64,000 bases of DNA. Origin: Leisingera coralii (lineage in GTDB: Bacteria > Pseudomonadota > Alphaproteobacteria > Rhodobacterales > Rhodobacteraceae). How positions within the stretch are numbered: the stretch's first letter is position 1; each line of letters starts with the position of its first letter. A program made the position numbers and the translations under genes. The DNA is taken from the NCBI RefSeq assembly GCF_049056525.1, contig NZ_JBHUPT010000017.1, forward strand, positions 87,498-151,497, written 5' to 3'. Below, piece by piece: positions 56,996-64,000 of the stretch. The notes beneath the pieces are model-generated. The model was not told where the DNA came from and did no database searches. It saw only the letters and a list, made by a program, of their open reading frames with translations.

Positions 56996-57637
56996 CTAGG
57001 AAAATGCCGCCAGAAAGCCCGCTTGCGCCCCCCAATAGAGCGGCCAGACCGCATAGGGCGTGATCCGGCGCAGCACATGATCTTCCGGCAGGACGAAGGT
57101 TTCCGCCGCCAGCACCATGTCCGACAGCATGAAGGCGCAGGCCGCAGCAAAAACCCAGGTTCCGAATGGCAGCGTCAGCGCCGCCGCCCCCATGCCAAGG
57201 ATGATCGGGATATAGGCCAGCACCGCGCCTTTGAGCGCGCCCGCCCGCGGCGCCAGAATGCGCGCCATCACCAGGCCAAGCACCAGCAGACCCGCCGCGA
57301 TGACTGCCGGCGGCATCTGCAGCAGCCGCGCCGGATCGCTCGCGGCCCGCGTCAGGAACAGCACCGCATAGGCCAGGTGCCCGGCGGCAAAGGCGCCGAC
57401 GCCCGCCATGAACGCCCCCTCGCCCTCGCGCGACAGACACAAATCACCCAATGCACACAAGCCAAGCGCCGCAGCCAGCAGCCAGGGCGCCCCGGCCAGC
57501 ACCGCCGCCAGCGCCAGCAAAGCAACCGAGGCGGTCTTCAGCACGCTGCGCAGCAGCCCGGGCGGCTGCGCTGCCATGATTAGATAAATCAGTGCACAGG
57601 CCCCAGCCCCCGCCCAAAGTGCCAGTTCCACCGCCAT
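56996..57637 (-). CDS. YhhN-family membrane protein (lysoplasmalogenase-like)
   Basis: The 213-aa protein starts at ATG 57637. It has seven to eight hydrophobic helices and the YhhN pattern LGLCALGDLCLSREGEGAFMAGVGAFAAGHLAYAVLF and AAACAFMLSDMVLAAETFV with conserved Asp residues inside helices. Family members hydrolyse alkenyl ethers of lysoplasmalogens, though the substrate in this bacterium is not known. Confidence 0.85.
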   Translation of the reverse strand: MAVELALWAGAGACALIYLIMAAQPPGLLRSVLKTASVALLALAAVLAGAPWLLAAALGLCALGDLCLSREGEGAFMAGVGAFAAGHLAYAVLFLTRAASDPARLLQMPPAVIAAGLLVLGLVMARILAPRAGALKGAVLAYIPIILGMGAAALTLPFGTWVFAAACAFMLSDMVLAAETFVLPEDHVLRRITPYAVWPLYWGAQAGFLAAFS

Positions 57638-57784
57638 CTCCTGCCTCCCCTTTGATTTTCCAGCACCTTGTCCCCGCAGCCCGCGCGCCGTCAAAGGTGA
57701 CCCGGCGGGAGCCGGCACAGAAACCGCTCAGCCAGGCCCAACGCGACGCTTGGTGCCCCCCCGGTCCTGGGGCACAGTGGGTTC

Positions 57785-58180
57785 ATGCGTTCCTTGATGA
57801 TTCTCCTGCTGGCAGCCCTGCCCGCCCCGCTGACGGCGGGCGAGCAGCTGAGCGCAGGCGAGTTCGACCGCTACACCCAGGGCCGCACGCTGTTCTATGG
57901 CTTCGGCGGCTCCCTGTACGGGGTCGAGCGTTACCTGCCAGACCGCCGGGTGATCTGGTCCTTCCTCGATGGAAAATGCCAGGAAGGCAGCTGGTACGAG
58001 GAAGCAGGCCAGATCTGTTTCGTCTATGAAAACCGCGACGATCCGCAGTGCTGGACGTTCGAGCTGACCCCCCGCGGGCTGACCGCCCGGTTCGAGGACG
58101 ACCCGGCCTCGACAGAACTCTACGAGGCCGAGGATATCGGCGAGGAGATGCTGTGCTACGGCCCCGACCTGGGCGTCTGA
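57785..58180 (+). CDS. Small periplasmic protein with signal peptide, unknown function
   Basis: The 131-aa product has an N-terminal signal peptide (MRSLMILLLAALPAPLTAGE, cut after A-G-type site near residue 18). The mature part has GEFDRYTQGRTLFYGFGGSLYGVERYLPDRRVIWSFLDGKCQEGSWYEEAGQICFVYE, similar to DUF995-type periplasmic proteins, with Cys pairs (KCQEG, ICF, QCW) that could form disulfides. Single gene, divergent from the YhhN gene. Confidence 0.75.
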   Translation: MRSLMILLLAALPAPLTAGEQLSAGEFDRYTQGRTLFYGFGGSLYGVERYLPDRRVIWSFLDGKCQEGSWYEEAGQICFVYENRDDPQCWTFELTPRGLTARFEDDPASTELYEAEDIGEEMLCYGPDLGV

Positions 58181-58235
58181 GGCCGCCTGCAGCGCATCGG
58201 GTATTTGAGACCAGAAAGAAGCTGGCGCCCTGCCC

Positions 58236-59738
58236 CTAGAACAGCGAGCCCTGGCTGCCGCCGCTTTCTGCCGGCGGTTTCGGCGCGGCTTTCCTGGAAG
58301 ACTGCGCAGAAGCCCCACCGTCCAGATCCAGCGTGCCATCCGCAAATTCGATCTGCAGCGCCCCGGCCTTGGCAGCGGCGGCCCTGGTGGTCAGGATCTC
58401 CTCACCCGAACGCACCACCGCATAACCGCGCTCCAGCGTCGCCTTGTAGCTGAGGATCTCCAGCTGGCGGCCAGCGGCGGCCAGCGCCTGGCGCTGGCGG
58501 TCGATGCGCGCCGCCTGCGCCGCATCCAGCCGCTGCGCCAGCCGCCCCAGCGCGTCCTTCTGCGCCACCATTTCCCGCTGGATCGGCCGCAGGCTGAGGC
58601 GCGAGGACAGGTTGCTCAGCCGGTTGCGCCGCCCCTCAACCAGCTGGCGCAGGGTGGCCGGGCGTAAGGTCGCCGCGGTCTCGCTCAGATGCACCCGCCG
58701 CCGCTGCACGCCGCTGATCAGGGCTCCCGGCAGCCGGTCGGAAATCCGGTCCAGCCGCTGGCGCGGGGTTTCCAGCAGGGTATCGGGCTTGGGCAGCGCC
58801 CGGGCCAGATCGTTCAGCCGCTGGCGCCGCAATTGCACCGCCTGCCCGGCAGCACGGGTCAGCCGCGCGCCCTGGTTTTCACTCCACGCCATCAGTTCCA
58901 GCCGCACCGGCACCGCCAGCTCCGCTGCCGCAGTCGGCGTCGGTGCCCGGCGGTCGGACACGAAGTCGATCAGCGTGGTGTCCGTCTCATGCCCCACCGC
59001 AGAAATCAGCGGGATCTGCGAGGCCGCCGCGGCGCGGGCCACGATCTCCTCGTTGAAGCCCCACAGATCCTCGATCGAGCCGCCGCCGCGGGCAACAATG
59101 ATCAGATCGGGCCGCGGCAGCGCGCCGCCCGGCGTCAGGTGGTTGAAGCCTTCGATGGCGCGGGCGACCTCGGGCGCGCAGTTCTGCCCCTGCACCGCGA
59201 CCGGCCAGACCAGCACCTTGCGCGGGAAGCGGTCGCGCAGCCGGTGCAGAATGTCCCGGATCACCGCGCCGGAGGGCGAAGTCACCACCCCGATGATCTG
59301 CGGCAGATAGGGCAAAGGCTTCTTGCGCTCCGGCGCAAACAGGCCCTCCGCCTCCAGCTGCTTCTTGCGCTTTTCCAAGAGCGCCATCAGCGCGCCCTGG
59401 CCGGCAACCGCAACCTCATCAACGTTCATGTTGTACTTGGACTGGGCACCGAATGCGGTCAGGCGGCCGGTGACCACCACCTCCAGCCCTTCCTCTGGCA
59501 CCACCGACAGGCCGCTGATCTGCCCCTTCCAGGTGGTGCAGGCCAGCACCGAGCGGTCGTCCTTGATGTCATAATAGAGATGCCCCGAGCGCGCCTTGAA
59601 CACCCGCCCGACTTCGCCCCGCACCCGGATGCGGCCAAAGGTGCTCTCCAGCGTGCGCTTCACCTCGCCGGAAATCTCGGAAACGGTGAACTCAGGGGCA
59701 TTCTGCCCTGGCTGAGGATCGTCAAACAGGTCGGACAT
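58236..59738 (-). CDS. xseA: Exodeoxyribonuclease VII large subunit
   Basis: The 500-aa protein starts at ATG 59738 (MSDLFDDPQPGQ), behind GGAGAG. The OB-fold domain covers VSEISGEVKRTLESTFGRIRVRGEVGRVFKARSGHLYYDIKDD. The catalytic part has IGVVTSPSGAVIRDILHRLRDRFP, DLIIVARGGGSIEDLWGFNEEIVARA and SAVGHETDTTLIDFVSDRRAPTPTAAAELAVP. It degrades single-stranded DNA to oligonucleotides together with XseB, which is not in this window. Confidence 0.95.
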   Translation of the reverse strand: MSDLFDDPQPGQNAPEFTVSEISGEVKRTLESTFGRIRVRGEVGRVFKARSGHLYYDIKDDRSVLACTTWKGQISGLSVVPEEGLEVVVTGRLTAFGAQSKYNMNVDEVAVAGQGALMALLEKRKKQLEAEGLFAPERKKPLPYLPQIIGVVTSPSGAVIRDILHRLRDRFPRKVLVWPVAVQGQNCAPEVARAIEGFNHLTPGGALPRPDLIIVARGGGSIEDLWGFNEEIVARAAAASQIPLISAVGHETDTTLIDFVSDRRAPTPTAAAELAVPVRLELMAWSENQGARLTRAAGQAVQLRRQRLNDLARALPKPDTLLETPRQRLDRISDRLPGALISGVQRRRVHLSETAATLRPATLRQLVEGRRNRLSNLSSRLSLRPIQREMVAQKDALGRLAQRLDAAQAARIDRQRQALAAAGRQLEILSYKATLERGYAVVRSGEEILTTRAAAAKAGALQIEFADGTLDLDGGASAQSSRKAAPKPPAESGGSQGSLF

Positions 59739-59871
59739 CGGGGCTGCTCTCCTGCGGCTTTTGGCCGGTCTTGTTTTGAAGTCGCGCGCAGCATAGAACG
59801 CGCCGCAAGCAAGGCAAGCCCCGGACAGCGCCGGGGGACCTCTCGGCTCAGGCAGATCGGAGAACACGCAG

Positions 59872-61137
59872 ATGAACATCCTTATCCTCGGCAGCGGCGG
59901 GCGCGAACACAGCCTGGCCTGGGCGGTGATGCAGAACCCCAAATGCGACAAGCTGATCGTGGCACCGGGCAACGCAGGCATCGCCCAGATCGCCGATTGC
60001 GCCGCCCTGGATATCGAGAACGGCGGCGCCGTGGCCGCCTTTGCCGAGGAAAATGCCATCGACTTCGTGATTATCGGCCCCGAGGCGCCGCTGGCCGCAG
60101 GTGTCGGCGACCGTCTGCGCGAGGCCGGTATCCTGGTCTTTGGCCCCTCCGGGGCAGCGGCGCGGCTGGAAGCCTCCAAAAGCTTCACCAAGGAAATCTG
60201 CGACGCGGCAAACGCCCCCACCGCTGCTTACGGCCATTTCACCGATGCCGAGGCCGCCAAGGCGCATGTGCGCCGGCACGGTGCGCCGACAGTGGTCAAG
60301 GCGGACGGGCTGGCGGCCGGCAAGGGCGTGATCATCGCGATGACGGAAGATGAAGCCATTGCCGCCATCGACGGCATGTTCGGCGGCGCCTTTGGCGGCG
60401 CCGGCGCCGAGGTGGTGATCGAGGAGTTCATGGAGGGCGAGGAGGCCTCGCTGTTTGTGCTGGTCGATGGCGAGGACGTGCTGGCGATCGGCTCCGCCCA
60501 GGACCACAAGCGCGTCGGCGAAGGCGACACCGGCCTCAACACCGGCGGCATGGGCGCCTACTCTCCCGCGCCGGTCTTGTCGGCGGCGGTCGAGGCCAAG
60601 GCGATGGAAGAGATCGTCAAGCCCACCATGCGGGTGATGGCAGAGCGCGGCATGCCCTATCAGGGGGTGCTCTATGCCGGTCTGATGATCAAGGACGGGC
60701 AGCCCCGCCTGGTGGAATACAACGTCCGCTTCGGCGATCCGGAATGCCAGGTGCTGATGATGCGCCTCGGTGCCCAGGCGCTGGACCTGATGCACGCTGC
60801 CGCCGAGGGCCGCTTGGGCGAAGCGCAGGTGAACTGGGCCGACGATCACGCGATCACCGTGGTGATGGCGGCCGAAGGCTACCCCGGGTCTTACGAGAAG
60901 TTCTCCGAGATCAAGGGGCTGGACGCGCTGCCCGAGGACAGCAGCAACATGGTGTTCCACGCGGGCACCCAGGAGCAGGACGGCAAGGTGCTGGCTGTTG
61001 GCGGCCGGGTGCTGAACGTGACCGCCCGCGGCGAAACCCTGCAGGAGGCCCGCGACCGGGCCTATGCGATGGTGGACGGCGTCGACTGGCCGCAGGGCTT
61101 CTTCCGCCGCGACATCGGCTGGCGCGCGCTGGGCTAA
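59872..61137 (+). CDS. purD: Phosphoribosylamine-glycine ligase (GARS)
   Basis: The 421-aa ATP-grasp enzyme has the N-terminal ILGSGGREHSLAWAVMQNP and the SKSFTKEICDAANAPTAAYG motif, KADGLAAGKGVIIAMTEDEAI, EEFMEGEEASLFVLVDGEDVL and GDTGLNTGGMGAYSPAPV, then VEYNVRFGDPECQVLMMRL. It forms GAR in purine synthesis. The start ATG 59872 is divergent from xseA. Confidence 0.96.
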   Translation: MNILILGSGGREHSLAWAVMQNPKCDKLIVAPGNAGIAQIADCAALDIENGGAVAAFAEENAIDFVIIGPEAPLAAGVGDRLREAGILVFGPSGAAARLEASKSFTKEICDAANAPTAAYGHFTDAEAAKAHVRRHGAPTVVKADGLAAGKGVIIAMTEDEAIAAIDGMFGGAFGGAGAEVVIEEFMEGEEASLFVLVDGEDVLAIGSAQDHKRVGEGDTGLNTGGMGAYSPAPVLSAAVEAKAMEEIVKPTMRVMAERGMPYQGVLYAGLMIKDGQPRLVEYNVRFGDPECQVLMMRLGAQALDLMHAAAEGRLGEAQVNWADDHAITVVMAAEGYPGSYEKFSEIKGLDALPEDSSNMVFHAGTQEQDGKVLAVGGRVLNVTARGETLQEARDRAYAMVDGVDWPQGFFRRDIGWRALG

Positions 61138-61371
61138 GCGGCACCGGCAGCGCTCCCGCCTGCTCCCGGCCAATCGGAGATTGCCCGCCGCAGTTGGGCG
61201 TGGCCGGGCGCTGGCGCGCCCGGCGGCAGCGGAGGCTGCGGCGACACGGCAGCGGATTGCCCGGCGGTGCAGGGCAAGTTATCATTCTGCAGCAGCTAAG
61301 GATATGGCCATGACCCAAGCCTCTATCCGGGCGTTTCTGCCGCCCTCGCCACGCCCGGCCGGGGTGCCCCG

Positions 61372-61887
61372 GTGAACACCCCCCGCCGCCTTGCCGGGAA
61401 CGATCCGTGCCTTCAGGATGTTCTGAACCTGATCCGGCGCAGCTTTGCCTATATGGACGGACGTATCGATCCGCCCTCCTCCATGCACCGCCTGACAGTG
61501 GAGACCTTGCAGGAGCAATGCCGGACCGCCGAAATCTGGGTTATCGGCGCCCCGCCGCAAGCCTGTGTTTTCCTGACGCCTATGGACGGCTGCCTGCATA
61601 TCGGCAAGCTTGCGGTGGACCGGCCGCAGCGCAGGATGGGGCTGGCCCGGCGTCTGGTGAGGCTGGCGGCAGAACGTGCCGCGGCCCTCGGCCTGCCGGT
61701 GCTTCAGCTGCAAACGCGTGTCGAACTGGCGGAAAACCATGCTGCCTTTGCCCGGATGGGATTTGTCAAGACAGCAGAAACCGCGCATGAGGGGTTCGAC
61801 CGGCCGACCTCGATCACCATGCGGAAGCCCGTCCGGCCGCAAGAGGCCCTGCCGGGGCCGGAGGCACCTCAGACGGGCCGCCAGTGA
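61372..61887 (+). CDS. GNAT-family N-acetyltransferase
   Basis: The 171-aa protein starts at GTG 61372. The acetyl-CoA loop is in LAVDRPQRRMGLARRLVRLAAERAAALG (the V-x-x-x-x-x-x-G-x-A pattern), followed by LQTRVELAENHAAFARMGFVKTAE with the N-x-x-A-F motif. The substrate is unknown. The C-terminus is Pro/Arg-rich. It lies downstream of purD in the same direction. Confidence 0.8.
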   Translation: MNTPRRLAGNDPCLQDVLNLIRRSFAYMDGRIDPPSSMHRLTVETLQEQCRTAEIWVIGAPPQACVFLTPMDGCLHIGKLAVDRPQRRMGLARRLVRLAAERAAALGLPVLQLQTRVELAENHAAFARMGFVKTAETAHEGFDRPTSITMRKPVRPQEALPGPEAPQTGRQ

Positions 61888-62030
61888 GGCGCCGGCCAGC
61901 CGCAACGGCTGCCACCGCGGCGGCCGTGCAACCGCCATCCGCTTCAGAAACCACGCTGGCCCGGAACGCTCCGGCACCGCCAGCCTTGCTGCCGGGGCAG
62001 TGGCGTCAGCCGCCCGCGCCGGGTGCCGCC

Positions 62031-63755
62031 TTACAGGGTGTTCAGATCGCTCAGCAGCAGGAACCGCCTGCGGAACTGATCCAGCATCTCGGGCTCCAGG
62101 AAGTCCGCCGGGTGGGTTGTCCCGAAGGCCGCAAAGGCGCGGTCCTTCATCTCGACCAGCTGCCGCTCGACATCCAGCTGCGCAATGCCGGACGGCAGGC
62201 CCAGCGCGGTCTCAAAAACAGTGCGCAGCGGCGGCGAACCAATGATGTTGTACCAATGGGCGTTCTCGCTGCCGCCCGCATCCGCAACGCTTTGCAATTC
62301 GCGCTCCAGCGCCAGCGCGAGCCGCATGTTGGGATCCGAATTGCCGATTTCGATTTCGAACTGGCGGGTAGAGTAGAGCTCTGCAATTTCCTCTGCAAAT
62401 CCTTCCGGGTACACCCGGCCGGTCTCCCCCTTGTTGAAGGAAAAGGCATTAGTCATTGCCTTCAAACCGGTATCATAGTGCAAATTCGCGAAAGAAATAC
62501 TGGACGACAGGTCGGACTCGAAGGCGCGGATCACCGTGTCGAATTCAGTGCTCCGCTTGCTTTGGCCGAACAGGTCCAGCGTTGCCTCGAACAGGCTCAG
62601 GTCGAATACCAGGTCCCGTGGATCGGTGAATGTGCCCAGCTTGTCCGTGATCTCATCCGAGAACACCTGCATCTTGCTGACAGGTTCCGGCCATTCGTTC
62701 TGGAAGGCATCGGCAAAGTCGTAATAGGCCAGGTTCTCCGGCTGGTTGACGAAGGAATTCGGGTCGGACAGGTCGGATTCCAGCACCTGGCGCAAGTAGT
62801 CCTCGCCCCGGTTGCTGAGGTTGAAGGTGTCCAGCGCATCCTCCAGCAGCGCCGGGTTTGACAGCAGCTCCTCCGGATCGGTCATCGCATTGATGTCCGG
62901 CCAGCCGAACCCGAAGGCCTCGGACACCGCAAGGTACCGCTTGTCCTCCAGCTGGTTCACAAAGGAATCGGGATCCGTGGTATCCGATTCCAGAACCCGC
63001 CGCAGAAAGTCCGGATAGGTTCTTTCCAGATCGAACGTCTCGATGACGGCTTGCAGCAGGTCTTCATCGGCCAGCAGGTCGTCCGCGCTGGCGAGGCCAT
63101 CGGTATGCTCGTTGAACTCGTTGACCAGTGCCTCGATGCTGTTTTCATATTCCGGCACCTGGCCGAAACTGAATTGCCTGGAAAATTCGGCAAAGCGCGG
63201 ATCGGACAGCTTGTTGGCAAAGGAGTTGGGGTCCTCCAGATCGGATTCCAGAACTTTCTGCAGAAAGAACTGATTGTTTTCCATCCCTTCCAGCCCCACG
63301 TTTCCGAGCGCCTGGCGCAGAAGCGTGCTGTTCGAGAGCAGGTCATCCGGTGTGTTGATACCGGCAAATTCATTCTCCGCCCTGGCGCTGGGCAGCTTGG
63401 GGCCGTCCGAACTGCCGAAGCCGAAGGTTTCCGCCAGCGCCTGGTACCGGTTGTCGTTGAGCCGGTTCACAATCGACTGAGGGTCGCTCATATCGGATTC
63501 GAGCACCTCCTTGAGGAAGGCCCTGTTGTTGATATCCTCATCCAGGCCAAAGGCGCCCAGGGTCACGGTCAGCAGGTTGTAGTCATCCAGCAGCTGGTCC
63601 GCCGACTGAACGCTGGTGATCCTCTGAGTGAAATCCTGCACCGCCCGGTCAAGGACAGGCGATTTCTCGAAAACCTCCTGCTGCTGGTCCCGGGTCCGCT
63701 GCAGGAAGGTCCACCCTGCGATGCCGGTGCCGAACACATATGGCGTAAAGCTCAC
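62031..63755 (-). CDS. DUF1217 repeat protein, possibly flagellum-associated
   Basis: The 574-aa product starts at GTG 63755, behind AGGAG. Five ~95-aa repeats carry a shared block (FLKEVLESDMSDPQSIVNRL, then FLQKVLESDLEDPNSFANKL, FLRRVLESDTTDPDSFVNQL, YLRQVLESDLSDPNSFVN and a weaker fifth copy). This is the DUF1217 pattern. In Rhodobacteraceae and Rhizobiales these genes often lie with flagellar genes, which would be right of the window. No signal peptide is seen. The remaining 63756-64000 holds no gene start I can support. Confidence 0.82.
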   Translation of the reverse strand: MSFTPYVFGTGIAGWTFLQRTRDQQQEVFEKSPVLDRAVQDFTQRITSVQSADQLLDDYNLLTVTLGAFGLDEDINNRAFLKEVLESDMSDPQSIVNRLNDNRYQALAETFGFGSSDGPKLPSARAENEFAGINTPDDLLSNSTLLRQALGNVGLEGMENNQFFLQKVLESDLEDPNSFANKLSDPRFAEFSRQFSFGQVPEYENSIEALVNEFNEHTDGLASADDLLADEDLLQAVIETFDLERTYPDFLRRVLESDTTDPDSFVNQLEDKRYLAVSEAFGFGWPDINAMTDPEELLSNPALLEDALDTFNLSNRGEDYLRQVLESDLSDPNSFVNQPENLAYYDFADAFQNEWPEPVSKMQVFSDEITDKLGTFTDPRDLVFDLSLFEATLDLFGQSKRSTEFDTVIRAFESDLSSSISFANLHYDTGLKAMTNAFSFNKGETGRVYPEGFAEEIAELYSTRQFEIEIGNSDPNMRLALALERELQSVADAGGSENAHWYNIIGSPPLRTVFETALGLPSGIAQLDVERQLVEMKDRAFAAFGTTHPADFLEPEMLDQFRRRFLLLSDLNTL

Positions 63756-64000
63756 GCTGCTGTCTCCTGTAAAACCGCCCCGGGGCCGCGCGCCCGGATC
63801 TGCTCATCCGGCACAAGATAAACCGAAGGTGGTGAATAAACCGGAAACGGACTCCGACGCAGGCCGGCCGGTAGCGGGCTGTCCAGCCATCCCTCACCGG
63901 CCCAGGCCGCAGGAGGCCGGAAACGCTCCCGCCTGTTCCGGCCCATCCCCGACGGGACGGGCCTCGCAGTTGGGCCGGGCGCCGCGCCAATGCGCGGCGT

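Noticed and set aside
59848..61173. Open frame of 441 codons opposite purD
   Set aside because: Antisense to purD; composition is typical for a shadow frame.

Overview
The window looks like a chromosome segment of a marine Rhodobacteraceae (Roseobacter group, Leisingera/Phaeobacter-like). The evidence is high GC, a SAM-II riboswitch ahead of metZ, an anthraniloyl-CoA type catabolic operon, a DUF1217 protein, and a short extragenic motif seen three times beside core genes. Genus-level assignment is inference.

Positions 1 to about 27,120 are most of a temperate phage genome, cut at the left edge. Nearly everything from the early genes through the tail reads on the minus strand. A repressor/Cro-like switch sits at 24.0-24.8 kb with four copies of one operator. 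Leftward from it come a replication initiator gene with five internal iterons, small regulators and a DUF1064 nuclease, then a complete EcoRII-type restriction-modification-Vsr module, a lysis cassette (membrane protein, holin-like/SAR endolysin fusion, spanin), a lambda-type head module (Nu1, GpA, portal, protease-capsid fusion, FII, Z, U) and a P2-type contractile baseplate and fibre module ending in a truncated tail sheath. A plus-strand membrane-protein gene (6.2-7.0 kb) interrupts the baseplate genes. Rightward from the switch are three small early genes, a small gene of unknown role and a tyrosine integrase.

Positions 27.1-34.5 kb form an accessory, partly AT-richer region between the integrase and a tRNA-Cys gene. 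It holds a membrane coiled-coil protein, an IS3 transposase scar, a DUF3037/HipA-like kinase pair, a retron resembling type II-A (candidate ncRNA, nucleoside-deoxyribosyltransferase-like effector, reverse transcriptase), a CxxC protein of unknown function and tRNA-like debris. It has the character of a defence island.

Positions 34.7-64.0 kb are core or metabolic genes. A six-gene minus-strand operon (2-aminobenzoate-CoA ligase, acyl-CoA dehydrogenase, enoyl-CoA hydratase, MarR regulator, SDR, anthraniloyl-CoA monooxygenase) follows a palindrome suited to the MarR protein. After it come ptsP, lysC, trkH, a phasin-like/AK-rich protein, folE2, a LysR regulator divergent from a 2OG-Fe(II) oxygenase, metZ, a GST, yciB, a DMT exporter, ftsY, a YhhN family gene, xseA, purD, a GNAT acetyltransferase and a DUF1217 protein.

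Two RNA-level arrangements stand out. One is the retron ncRNA, with a second hairpin that would bury the effector's ribosome binding site. The other is the metZ leader: a SAM-II riboswitch ends in the ribosome binding site of a 23-codon leader ORF that runs through an intrinsic terminator and stops on the metZ start codon.
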